NCBI RefSeq assembly: GCF_049059935.1
Contig: NZ_JBMGQR010000017.1
Span: 1-64,000 of the forward strand
DNA length: 64,000 bases
Direction of reading: 5' to 3'
From: JAURVT01 sp049059935
GTDB taxonomy: Bacteria > Actinomycetota > Actinomycetes > Propionibacteriales > Nocardioidaceae
Shown: positions 8,311-19,030 of the stretch, in pieces
Layout of the letters: each line of letters begins with the position of its first letter
Position numbering within the stretch: the stretch's first letter is position 1
Notes under the pieces: model-generated
What the model was told of the DNA's origin: nothing
What the model saw: the letters and a program-made list of their open reading frames with translations, nothing else
Databases searched by the model: none
Translations under genes and position numbers: made by a program

Positions 8311-9663
8311 CTAGTGCACGCTCTCGGCCTCGCCGCGGGCGAAGGCCTCCTCGTCGAACGGGAGCTCGCCGGCGAGCACGCGGTGGACGCGCTCGTGGTC
8401 GACCTGGTGCGTCCAGGTGCCGATCAGGACGGTGGCGACGGCGTTGCCCGCGTAGTTGGTCAGGGCCCGCGCCTCGGACATGAACCGGTCGATGCCGACG
8501 ATGAGGCCGACGCCGTCCAAGAGGTCGGGGCGGTGCGACGCCAGGCCGCCGGCGAGGGTCGCCAGGCCCGCGCCGGTGACACCGGCTGCGCCCTTGGACG
8601 CGATGATCATGAAGACCAGCAGACCGACCTGCTCGCCGATCGAGAACGGCTTGTCGAGCGCCTCGGCGATGAACAGCGAGGCCATCGTCAGGTAGATCGC
8701 GGTGCCGTCGAGGTTGAACGAGTACCCGGTGGGCACCGTGACCCCGACGACCGGGCGCGCGACGCCCAGGTGCTCCATCTTGCCGATCAGGCGGGGCAGG
8801 GCCGACTCCGACGACGACGTCGACACGATGAGCAGGAACTCGCGCCCGAGGTACTTGAGCAGCATCAGGACGTTGACGCGCGCCACGAGCCACAGCAGCG
8901 TCCCGAGCACGATCACCACGAACAGGAAGCACGTGATGTAGAAGGCGATCATCAGCTTGAGCAGGCCGAGCAGGGCCGAGCCTCCCGTCGCCCCGACGAC
9001 GGCCGCGATCGCGCCGAACGCGCCGACCGGGGCGGCCCACATGATCATCGCGAGCACCTTGAACACGATCTTCTGCAGGTGTCCGATGCCGCGCAGGATC
9101 GGCTGGCCAGCCTCGCCCATGCTCTGCAGCCCGAACCCGACGAGCAGCGCGACGAACAGGGCCTGCAGCACCGAGCCCTCGGTCAGCGACGAGACGATCG
9201 TCGTCGGGATGATGCTGAGCAGGAAGCCGCTGAGCCCCTCGGCCTCGGCCGGCGCCTGGTCGCGTCCGGCCTGCGCGATGGAGTCGGTGATGTTGAGGCC
9301 GTCGCCCGGCTGGATCAGGTTGCCGACGACCAGGCCGATGACCAGCGCCACGGTGGACATCGTGATGAAGTACCCGAGCGCGAGCCCGCCCACCTTGCCG
9401 ACGCTGGCGGCCTCGCGCACCGAGCCGATGCCGAGCACGATGGTGCAGAAGATGACCGGGCCGATCATCATCTTGATCAGGTTGACGAACGCGTCGCCGA
9501 TCGGCTTGAGCGCGACGGCGTCCTCGCCGAGGACGAAGCCGGTGAGGATGCCGAGCGCCACCGCGACGATGACGGCGATGTAGAGCCAGTGGGTGCGGTC
9601 GCGCTTCTTGGTGGCCGGAGGCGGCTCGTCGCCGGCGGCGCTCCTGCTGTCGGGCTCGGGCAT
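8311..9663 (-). CDS. dctA: Dicarboxylate/amino acid:cation symporter (DctA/GltP family)
   Basis: The 450-residue secondary transporter of the DAACS family imports C4-dicarboxylates or acidic amino acids with Na+ or H+. About eight membrane helices plus the family's two re-entrant loops are expected. The serine-rich hairpin STSSSESALPRL and the substrate motif SFNLDGTAIYLTMASLF are clearly present, as is the GAAGVTGAGL second hairpin region. The length fits DctA (about 430-450). The start ATG follows GGAGGCCCACC. It is monocistronic, with a hairpin behind it. Aspartate/glutamate versus succinate/malate preference cannot be decided. Confidence 0.93.
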   Translation of the reverse strand: MPEPDSRSAAGDEPPPATKKRDRTHWLYIAVIVAVALGILTGFVLGEDAVALKPIGDAFVNLIKMMIGPVIFCTIVLGIGSVREAASVGKVGGLALGYFITMSTVALVIGLVVGNLIQPGDGLNITDSIAQAGRDQAPAEAEGLSGFLLSIIPTTIVSSLTEGSVLQALFVALLVGFGLQSMGEAGQPILRGIGHLQKIVFKVLAMIMWAAPVGAFGAIAAVVGATGGSALLGLLKLMIAFYITCFLFVVIVLGTLLWLVARVNVLMLLKYLGREFLLIVSTSSSESALPRLIGKMEHLGVARPVVGVTVPTGYSFNLDGTAIYLTMASLFIAEALDKPFSIGEQVGLLVFMIIASKGAAGVTGAGLATLAGGLASHRPDLLDGVGLIVGIDRFMSEARALTNYAGNAVATVLIGTWTHQVDHERVHRVLAGELPFDEEAFARGEAESVH

Positions 9664-9783
9664 GGTGGGCCTCCTGCGTCGGGGTGGGTGGCCCGCGTCA
9701 CGCTAGCGCCGACGGTTGGGTGGCGCACGCAACCCCCGGCCCGCCCACGACGCCGGGGTCGGGATCACGGTGAGAATCTGCAC

Positions 9784-9804
9784 CTTGAGCGGAATCGACT
9801 CAAC
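9784..9804 (+). promoter_or_regulatory. HAIR element (HspR operator) for clpB
   Basis: CTTGAGC, seven bases, then ACTCAAC, against the published HspR-associated inverted repeat CTTGAGT-N7-ACTCAAG; one base differs at the end of each arm. It lies 80 bases before the clpB start, where HspR repression of heat-shock genes is known in Streptomyces and Mycobacterium. hspR itself is not in this window. Confidence 0.85.
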
Positions 9805-9884
9805 CCTGCACTGGTTGAACCAGAGGAACCGTCAGAACATTGGGGGGAACCCGTTCCCTCCGCACGCCCCAGGGGGTCACACAC

Positions 9885-12512
<2,628 letters not shown>

Positions 12513-12525
12513 CCTGCCGGCCCGA

Positions 12526-12565
12526 CCCGGGTCCGCGCCTGCCCGTCCGGCAGGCGCGGACCGGG
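12526..12565. terminator. Terminator hairpin after clpB
   Basis: TCCGCGCCTGCC pairs with GGCAGGCGCGGA around a 5-base loop, with CCGG/CCGG extensions and one bulged G. It begins 14 bases after the clpB stop and ends 15 bases before the next start. Confidence 0.75.
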
Positions 12566-12580
12566 TGGGAGACTGGTGGC

Positions 12581-13747
12581 ATGGCCGACCGGACGACCAC
12601 CCCGCCCCGACCCCGCCGGGTCACCGTCGCCTGCCTGATCGCAGGGGCGGCGGCCGCCTGGGTCCTCGTGCAGGCGATGGTGCTGATGGCGAGCCAGGGC
12701 TCGCTCGAGCAGCAGGAGTGGATCGCCTCGCAGCTGCGCGAGAGCGGCCTGGACGGTCAGGTCACCGTGGCCGAGGCGCTGCCGTGGCTGCGCTGGATCC
12801 TGATGGGCGCGGCGGCGTTCTCCGTCGTCGTCATCGTGTTCTCGGTCTTCACCGCGCGCGGCCACCTCGCGTCCCGGATCGGCCTGACGATCGTCGGCGT
12901 GCTCGCCGCGCTGGCGTTCGTCCTGCTGCTCAGCTTCGGCGGCGTGCTCCCCGCGGCGCTGATGACGTACGGCGTGGCGTCGCTGTGGTCGCCGGAGGGC
13001 CGCGCCTGGTTCGCCGCCGTGCGCGCCCAGGAGCGGGGCGAGCCCCTGCCCGCCGCCGGACGGCCCGACCCGTTCGCGGCCGCGCCGCGCGAGACCGACG
13101 CCCCGCGCGCGGACGACACGCCCCGCGACCTCGCCTCGTCGCCGTCCCCGCCCGTCACCTGGCCCACCGCCCGTCCGCAGGCCGACCGGCCGCCCGCCCA
13201 GGACGCAGGGCCGCGGCCCGGCGAGCGCCCGTTCGCGGCCGGGCCGCAGACCCCGCAGGGGTGGGGGCAGCCGACGGGCCACCAGCCCTGGCAGCAGCCC
13301 CACCAGCGGCCGGCCACCACGTCCACCCCGCGGTCGGTGAACGTCGCGGTGGTCCTCGCGTCGGTGATGAGCGGGCTGATGGTGCTCCTGCTCGGGGCCA
13401 ACGCGCTGATCTACCTCGCCTCGCCCGAGCAGTACCGCGAGATCGTCTCCAGCCAGTCCGCGATGACCGAGCTGACCGCCCAGACCGGCCTGGAGCTCGT
13501 CGAGCTGACCCGCATCATGTTCGTCGCGACGTCGGTGGGCACGCTGCTGGCGGTCGTCAGCCTGGTGTCGGCGCTGCTGCTCCTCGCCCGGATGAAGGCG
13601 GCGCGCGTCGTGCTGACCATCCTCTCGGCGGCCACCTTCGCGGTCTCCCTGGCCGCGTTCCCGCTCGGCCTGGTGTGGGCGGCGGGGGCCGCGGCCACCA
13701 TCGTGCTGATCTGGCGCGCCGACGCCAACGCCTGGTTCCGGGGCTGA
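12581..13747 (+). CDS. Six-segment membrane protein with internal duplication
   Basis: The 388-residue protein starts at ATG 12581 (MADRTTTPPRPRR). Residues about 13-130 hold three to four hydrophobic segments; a Pro/Ala/Gln-rich cytoplasmic linker (about 150-248) follows, then three further segments to the end. Both halves share the order helix, 40-residue loop containing an acidic helix, helix, helix, which suggests gene duplication. I do not recognise a family. No signal peptidase site or catalytic motif is seen. It stands alone between clpB and ndh. Confidence 0.75.
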   Translation: MADRTTTPPRPRRVTVACLIAGAAAAWVLVQAMVLMASQGSLEQQEWIASQLRESGLDGQVTVAEALPWLRWILMGAAAFSVVVIVFSVFTARGHLASRIGLTIVGVLAALAFVLLLSFGGVLPAALMTYGVASLWSPEGRAWFAAVRAQERGEPLPAAGRPDPFAAAPRETDAPRADDTPRDLASSPSPPVTWPTARPQADRPPAQDAGPRPGERPFAAGPQTPQGWGQPTGHQPWQQPHQRPATTSTPRSVNVAVVLASVMSGLMVLLLGANALIYLASPEQYREIVSSQSAMTELTAQTGLELVELTRIMFVATSVGTLLAVVSLVSALLLLARMKAARVVLTILSAATFAVSLAAFPLGLVWAAGAAATIVLIWRADANAWFRG

Positions 13748-13825
13748 CTCCCGCCCGGGGCGTGAGACACGCCACGGAGCCGTCCGGAGTTGCCGTGTGA
13801 TGTGCGCGGGGGCGGGCGACGCGAG

Positions 13826-13831
13826 TAGTTT
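13826..13831 (+). promoter_or_regulatory. -10 box of a leaderless promoter, ndh
   Basis: TAGTTT ends 6 bases before the ATG at 13838, and no ribosome site is visible between them. This is the spacing expected if transcription begins at the start codon. Confidence 0.6.
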
Positions 13832-13837
13832 GCTGGT

Positions 13838-15391
13838 ATGAGCCTTGCGAACCGTCAGCCTGGTACCCGGCCGCACGTCGTCGTCGTCGGCGGCGGCTTC
13901 GGCGGTCTGTCGGCCGTGCGCAACCTCCGCAAGGCCGACGTCGACGTCACGCTGATCGACCGCCACACCTACAACACGTTCCAGCCGCTGCTCTACCAGG
14001 TCGCGACCGCCAGCCTGAACCCCGGCGACATCACGTGGTTCCTGCGGGCGGTGCGCTCGGACCAGGACAACGTCCGGTACCTCAAGGGCACCGTGCTGTC
14101 GATGGACCACGACGCGCGCACCATCCGCCTCGACGGCGGCCAGCTGGTCTCGTACGACTACCTGGTGATCGCCGCCGGCGTCACCACGAACTACTTCGGC
14201 GTCAAGGGCGCCGAGGAGAACTCGATGCCGCTGTACAAGCGCTCGCAGGCGCTCGCGGTGCGCGACAAGTTCTTCGCCAACCTTGAGGACGCGGCCGTCA
14301 ACGGCCAGGACCGCGACCTGCGCATCGTCGTCGTGGGCGGTGGCGCCACCGGCGTCGAGACCGCCGGCGCGTTCGCCGAGCTGCGCAACAAGGACATGGC
14401 CACCACGTACCCCGAGCTCGACCGCAAGCGCACGCACATCACGCTCGTCGAGCAGGCGCCGTTCGTCCTCGCGCCCTTCGCGCCCAAGCTGCGCGACTAC
14501 GCCAAGAAGTCGCTCGAGAAGCGCGACGTCGACCTCCGCCTCAACACCGGTGTCAAGGAGGTCCGTCCCGACGGCGTCGTCGTGGGCGACGACGAGTTCC
14601 TGCCCGCGGGCATCGTCATCTGGGCCACGGGCGTCACCGCGCACCCCGTCGTCAAGGACTGGGGCGTGCCGCAGGGCCGCGGCGGCCGGATCATGGTCGA
14701 CGACCACCTGCGCGTCCAGGGCTTCCCGCGCGTCTTCGCCGTCGGCGACATCGGCGTCGAGGACGGCGACCGCGCCCTCCCGCAGCTGGCCCAGCCGGCG
14801 CTGCAGGGCGGCAAGTACGTCGCCAAGCTGATCAAGTCCGAGCTCAAGGGCCAGGACCACAAGCCGTTCAAGTACGGCGACAAGGGCACGATGGCCACCA
14901 TCGGACGCAGCTCGGCCGTGGCCGACATCGCGCACGGCCCCCGCCTCACCGGCTTCCTGGCGTGGATGATCTGGATGGCGATCCACATCCTCACGCTGCT
15001 GGGCAACCGCAACCGGCTGAACACCCTGATCAACCTCACGGTCAAGTACCTGACGCCGAGCACCAACGCGATCGTCGGCGAGACGCCGCCCGTCGCGCTG
15101 CGTCGCCGCGAGCCCGGCCCGGCCCTCACCGGCGGCGAGGCCGGCGAGCTGGACGAGCCCGCGCGCGAGCGCGACGGCGGTGAGCGCGGCGCGGTCGCGG
15201 CCGACGACGCGCACCCCGACCACGCGGGCGAGCCCACCCCCGAGGCCGGCGAGGGCGACCAGGACGTCCGCGTGCCGGACGGCGTCCACCCGGAGGGCAC
15301 CACCGAGCCCGACCCGCAGTTCGATCCCCAGCTCGACCTGGGTGCCGACTCCGACGAGTCGCGCACCGGCGCGTCCACCGGCCACTCCTGA
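13838..15391 (+). CDS. ndh: Type II NADH dehydrogenase (NDH-2) with acidic C-terminal tail
   Basis: The 517-residue membrane-attached flavoenzyme oxidises NADH and reduces quinone without pumping protons. The FAD motif is GGGFGGLSAVRNLR (residues 18-31), the NADH motif GGGATGVETAGAF near 167, the quinone-region AVGDIGV motif near 305, and a membrane-binding hydrophobic stretch (FLAWMIWMAIHILTLLG) near 371-387. From about residue 425 the protein carries an unusual tail of some 90 residues rich in Glu, Asp, Pro and Gly, beyond the family's normal length of about 430-460. The start is ATG 13838, predicted leaderless. It converges with the acyl-CoA oxidase gene. Confidence 0.93.
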   Translation: MSLANRQPGTRPHVVVVGGGFGGLSAVRNLRKADVDVTLIDRHTYNTFQPLLYQVATASLNPGDITWFLRAVRSDQDNVRYLKGTVLSMDHDARTIRLDGGQLVSYDYLVIAAGVTTNYFGVKGAEENSMPLYKRSQALAVRDKFFANLEDAAVNGQDRDLRIVVVGGGATGVETAGAFAELRNKDMATTYPELDRKRTHITLVEQAPFVLAPFAPKLRDYAKKSLEKRDVDLRLNTGVKEVRPDGVVVGDDEFLPAGIVIWATGVTAHPVVKDWGVPQGRGGRIMVDDHLRVQGFPRVFAVGDIGVEDGDRALPQLAQPALQGGKYVAKLIKSELKGQDHKPFKYGDKGTMATIGRSSAVADIAHGPRLTGFLAWMIWMAIHILTLLGNRNRLNTLINLTVKYLTPSTNAIVGETPPVALRRREPGPALTGGEAGELDEPARERDGGERGAVAADDAHPDHAGEPTPEAGEGDQDVRVPDGVHPEGTTEPDPQFDPQLDLGADSDESRTGASTGHS

Positions 15392-15398
15392 CGCACCA

Positions 15399-15444
15399 CG
15401 CACGACGGCCCCCGACCTCTCGCGAGATCGGGGGCCGTCGTGCG
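15399..15444. terminator. Bidirectional terminator between ndh and the acyl-CoA oxidase gene
   Basis: A 46-base inverted repeat has arms beginning CGCACGACGGCCCCCGA and ending TCGGGGGCCGTCGTGCG around CCTCTCGCGAGA. It occupies almost all of the space between two convergent stop codons (15391 and 15456). Confidence 0.85.
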
Positions 15445-15455
15445 TGCCCTGCCGG

Positions 15456-17375
15456 TCAGTCCTGGTGCAGCATGGCGGCGCCGAGCATGCCCTCGGGGAC
15501 GCCGAGCCCCTCGACGAGCGTCAGCGCGTGCGGGCGCAGCTCCTGGCAGAGCCGGTTGACCAGGGTCGGGATCTCCTTGGCGCGCGAGACCGTCAGGCGC
15601 TTGTGCTCGATGAACCACGCGCGGTCGGCCTCGAGCACCGACAGCGCGTAGAGGTCGCAGACCCTCTCCAGCAGGGCCTTGGCCTCGGGGTCGGCGGTGG
15701 CCTCGATGCCGGCGACGAACGCCTCCAGCACGACGCGGTCGACGTGCGCGCGACCGACGGCGACGACGTGGTCCTGGGCGGCGTTGAAGATCGCGAACGC
15801 GTCGGCGCCGTCCTTGCGGGCGCGCTGCAGGCGCCGCGCGGCCGTCTCGAGCAGGTGCTTCTCGCGCTCCTCGAACAGCCCGATCTGGGTGCCGCGCGAC
15901 AGCAGGTCGGCGTCGTCGCCGAGCGGCGAGGCGTCGACGAGGCGCTGGATCAGGCTCTGCGCCGCGGTGCGCTCGACGACGACGTCGGCCACCGTCCTGG
16001 TCGCGAAGCGGACCATGCCGAGCGGGTCGAGCCCGCCGACCTCGCTCGCGTAGGCGGTGAGCAGCTCCTTGGCCACCAGCTGGGTGAGGACGTGGTTGTC
16101 GCCCTCGAACGTGGTGAAGACGTCGGTGTCGGCCTTGAGCAGCACGAGCCGGTTCTCGGCGAGGTAGCCGGCGCCGCCGCAGGCCTCGCGGGCCTCCTGG
16201 ATGGCGGTGGTGGCGTGCCAGGTGTTGGCCGCCTTGAGCCCGGCGGCGCGCCCCTCGAGCTCGCGCTGCGCATGCTCGTCGGGGTCGTCGGCGCTCTGGA
16301 CGTCGTGCATCGCCGCGACCAGCTCGTTCTGGGCGAACTGGAGGGCGTACGACTTCGCGACGAGCGGGAACAGCCGACGCTGGTGCAGCAGGTAGTCCAT
16401 GAGCAGGACCTCGTCATCGCTGCCCGGGGCGCCGAACTGGCGGCGCTGCAGGGCGTAGCGGACGGCGATCGACAGACCGACGCGGGCGGCCGCACCTCCG
16501 GCGCCGCCGACGCTCACGCGTCCGCGGATCAGGGTGCCGAGCATGGTGAAGAAGCGTCGGCCGACGTTCTCGATCGACGAGGAGTAGGTGCCGTCGGGGG
16601 CCACGTCGGCGTACCGGTTGAGCAGGTTCTCGCGCGGCACGCGCACCTGCTCGAAGACGATGCGGCCGTTGTCGACGCCCGCGAGGCCGGCCTTGGGCCC
16701 GCAGTCGGACGTCGTCACGCCGGGGAGGTCGTGGCCCTCGTCGTCGCGGATGGGCACCACGAAGCAGTGCACGCCGTGCGTCTCGCCCCCGGTGACGAGC
16801 TGGGCGAAGACCGCGGCGATCGTCGCGTGCTGCCCGGCGCCGCCGATGTAGTCCTTGCGCGCGGACGCGGTGGGCGTCTGCAGCACGAACTCCTCGGTGG
16901 CGGGGTCGTACGTCGCGGTGGTCTCGAGCTCCTGGACGTTGCTGCCGTGCCCGGTCTCGGTCATCGCGAAGCAGCCGAGCAGGTCGAGGTCGATGAGCGG
17001 CTTGATGTACGCACGGTGGTGACGCTCGGTGCCGAGGTTCTCGATCGCGCCGCCGAACAGGCCCCACTGCACGCCGGCCTTGACCATCAGCGAGAGGTCG
17101 GCGTACGCGAGCATCTCGAACGCGGTGACCGACGCGCCCACGTCGCCGCTGCCGCCGTGGTCGACCGCGAAGCCCATCGCGGGCGTGCCGGTCTCGACGA
17201 GCAGCTTCATCTGCTCGAGCACCTTGGCGCGGGCGGTGGGGGAGTCCAGGAGGGGGTCGGTGAGCAGCGCCGCCTCGGCGAGCTCCTGACGCGACTGCGC
17301 CTTGATGTCGTGCCAACGTCCGTCGAGCGCGTCACGGACGCGCAGCCCGATCGGCTGGTCCTGCGTGGTGTCCAT
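15456..17375 (-). CDS. Acyl-CoA oxidase/dehydrogenase family flavoprotein
   Basis: The 639-residue FAD enzyme is predicted to introduce a 2,3-double bond into acyl-CoA thioesters in beta-oxidation. Its length and domain order (N-terminal helical domain, acyl-CoA DH middle beta domain with CFAMTETGHGSNVQELET, two C-terminal helical domains) match the peroxisomal-type acyl-CoA oxidases (ACOX) rather than 380-residue dehydrogenases. The substrate-region glutamate lies in DVFTTFEGDNHVL. Actinobacterial members are often annotated simply as acyl-CoA dehydrogenase, and whether O2 or ETF is the acceptor cannot be told. The promoter is leaderless, overlapped by a palindrome. Confidence 0.9.
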   Translation of the reverse strand: MDTTQDQPIGLRVRDALDGRWHDIKAQSRQELAEAALLTDPLLDSPTARAKVLEQMKLLVETGTPAMGFAVDHGGSGDVGASVTAFEMLAYADLSLMVKAGVQWGLFGGAIENLGTERHHRAYIKPLIDLDLLGCFAMTETGHGSNVQELETTATYDPATEEFVLQTPTASARKDYIGGAGQHATIAAVFAQLVTGGETHGVHCFVVPIRDDEGHDLPGVTTSDCGPKAGLAGVDNGRIVFEQVRVPRENLLNRYADVAPDGTYSSSIENVGRRFFTMLGTLIRGRVSVGGAGGAAARVGLSIAVRYALQRRQFGAPGSDDEVLLMDYLLHQRRLFPLVAKSYALQFAQNELVAAMHDVQSADDPDEHAQRELEGRAAGLKAANTWHATTAIQEAREACGGAGYLAENRLVLLKADTDVFTTFEGDNHVLTQLVAKELLTAYASEVGGLDPLGMVRFATRTVADVVVERTAAQSLIQRLVDASPLGDDADLLSRGTQIGLFEEREKHLLETAARRLQRARKDGADAFAIFNAAQDHVVAVGRAHVDRVVLEAFVAGIEATADPEAKALLERVCDLYALSVLEADRAWFIEHKRLTVSRAKEIPTLVNRLCQELRPHALTLVEGLGVPEGMLGAAMLHQD

Positions 17376-17382
17376 GACCGCG

Positions 17383-17399
17383 ATGTTACTCCGGGGTAG
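17383..17399 (-). promoter_or_regulatory. Leaderless promoter with overlapping operator-like palindrome
   Basis: On the minus strand TAACAT (17383-17388) ends 7 bases before the start codon of the acyl-CoA oxidase gene. Overlapping it, CTACCCCGGAGTAA (17386-17399) is an imperfect palindrome of the TTAC...GTAA type bound by many TetR-family fatty-acid regulators. The assignment to such a regulator is inferred. Confidence 0.4.
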
Positions 17400-17475
17400 C
17401 TCGATGTGCCGTCGATCGTGTCACGTCCCACGCCGCACTCGGTGGGGGTGGTGCGGGCGACCTAGGCTGGACGGC

Positions 17476-18303
17476 GTGAGCACCACGACGTCCGCGGGAG
17501 CGACGGTCGACGACGCCTGCGAGCTGCTCGCCGGGCGGCGGCTGTTCGTGCTGACGGGGGCAGGGGTCTCGACGGACTCCGGCATCCCCGACTACCGCGG
17601 CCCGGGGTCGGTGCCGCGCACGCCGATGACCTACCAGGAGCTGCTCACCGGACGCGCCGCGCAGCAGCGCTACTGGGCGCGCGCCCACGTCGGGTGGGCC
17701 CGGATGCGGGCCGCGGCGCCCAACGAGTCGCACCACGCGCTGCGCGCGATGGAGGTCGACGGACGTCTGGCCGGTCTGGTCACGCAGAACGTCGACGGCC
17801 TGCACGAGGCGGCCGGTCACGACGACCTCGTCGCGCTGCACGGGCGCATCCACGAGGTGGTCTGCCTGCGCTGCGACGAGGTGACGTCGCGCCGGTCCCT
17901 GCACGAGCGGCTCACCCACCTGAACCCCGGCTGGTCCGAGCAGGACGCCGCGGTGGCGCCCGACGGCGACGCCGTCCTCGAGGACACCGCGGGCTTCGTC
18001 CTCGCCGACTGCCTGCGCTGCGGGGGCGCGCTCAAGCCGCACGTCGTGTTCTTCGGCGAGAACGTCCCCAAGCCCCGCGTGCAGCGCGCCTTCGACATGC
18101 TCGAGGCGTCGGACGCGGTCCTCGTCGCGGGCTCGTCGCTGCAGGTGATGTCGGGCCTGCGCTTCGTCCGGCGCGCGGCCAAGGACGGCACGCCGGTCGT
18201 CATCGTCAACCGCGGTGCCACCCGCGGCGACGACCTCGCGACGCTCCACGTCGACGCCGGCTGCAGCGACGCGCTGACGACGCTCGCCACCGCCCTGCAC
18301 TGA
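17476..18303 (+). CDS. NAD-dependent protein deacylase, Sir2 family
   Basis: The 275-residue sirtuin removes acetyl groups from lysines using NAD+. The Rossmann motif TGAGVSTDSGIPDYRG spans residues 27-42, TQNVDGLH 103-110, and the catalytic histidine is His122 in ALHG. A four-cysteine zinc site is formed by CLRC (130-133) and the later CLRC (DCLRCGG), then GSSLQVMSG and IVNRG. A long insert lies between the two cysteine pairs. The start is GTG 17476, seven bases after TAGGCT (17463-17468), a leaderless promoter. Substrates are unknown. Confidence 0.94.
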   Translation: MSTTTSAGATVDDACELLAGRRLFVLTGAGVSTDSGIPDYRGPGSVPRTPMTYQELLTGRAAQQRYWARAHVGWARMRAAAPNESHHALRAMEVDGRLAGLVTQNVDGLHEAAGHDDLVALHGRIHEVVCLRCDEVTSRRSLHERLTHLNPGWSEQDAAVAPDGDAVLEDTAGFVLADCLRCGGALKPHVVFFGENVPKPRVQRAFDMLEASDAVLVAGSSLQVMSGLRFVRRAAKDGTPVVIVNRGATRGDDLATLHVDAGCSDALTTLATALH

Positions 18304-18381
18304 GCCGCGGCCGCCCCTGCGGCGGACGTCACACCCCTCCACCTGGCAACCACCTGGGGATCGGCGTAGCGTATCCATCGA

Positions 18382-18398
18382 AACGAAACCGTTTCGTT
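18382..18398 (+). promoter_or_regulatory. TetR-family operator upstream of the TetR-MMPL operon
   Basis: AACGAAACCGTTTCGTT is a perfect palindrome with 8-base arms around a central C, ending 16 bases before the TetR start. Its AT-rich arms stand out in this GC-rich DNA. It is expected to be the autorepression site of the downstream TetR protein. Confidence 0.75.
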
Positions 18399-18414
18399 CA
18401 GTTGGAGGGACGCG

Positions 18415-18987
18415 ATGACGAGCAGGATGTCGACCGAGCGGGTCGCCGAGCTGCACGCCGCGGTCCTCGCGATCCTCGCCGAGGACGGCTACGACCGGTT
18501 GACGATGGACCGGGTCGCCGCCGACGCCCGCACCAGCAAGGCCACGCTCTACCGCCAGTGGGGCGACAAGGAGACGCTGGTCGTCGACGCCCTCGGCACC
18601 CTGCTGCCGGTCGAGCCCGAGGTGCCCGACACCGGCTCGGTGCGCGGCGACCTCGAGGCGCTGATGTGCGACCACGCCGACAAGCCCGACATCGAGATGA
18701 CGATCGTCGGCGCCATCGTGCACGCCTGCCGCACCAACCCCGACCTCGCCGCGGGAGTCCGCGACAACGTCGTCGCCGCCCAGCGCGCCACCTTCGACAC
18801 CATCGTCGAGCGGGGCGTGCAGCGCGGGGAGATCGAGCCCGACCGCCCCGCGATCGAGTTCGTGCTCCCGCTGCTCATCGGCCCCGCCCTGCTGCGCGAG
18901 GTCATCGACGGCGAGCCGTCCGACCCCGTCTACATGCTCCGCTTCGTCGACGCCGTGCTGCTGCCGGCGCTCGGCATCACCTCCTGA
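18415..18987 (+). CDS. TetR/AcrR family transcriptional regulator
   Basis: The protein has 190 residues. The N-terminal helix-turn-helix runs from about residue 10 to 56 (AILAEDGYDRLTMDRVAADARTSKATLYRQW written in part: DGYDRLTMDRVAADA then TSKATLYRQWGDKETLV), followed by the all-helical ligand domain. The start ATG 18415 follows GTTGGAGGGACGCG; an internal ATG two codons on is possible. It is co-directional with and 43 bases upstream of an MMPL exporter, so local repression of that exporter in response to a small lipophilic ligand is the simplest reading. Confidence 0.92.
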   Translation: MTSRMSTERVAELHAAVLAILAEDGYDRLTMDRVAADARTSKATLYRQWGDKETLVVDALGTLLPVEPEVPDTGSVRGDLEALMCDHADKPDIEMTIVGAIVHACRTNPDLAAGVRDNVVAAQRATFDTIVERGVQRGEIEPDRPAIEFVLPLLIGPALLREVIDGEPSDPVYMLRFVDAVLLPALGITS

Positions 18988-19030
18988 CCCGCACCACCCC
19001 ACGCACCACCCGCACCGTCGAAGGATCCTC

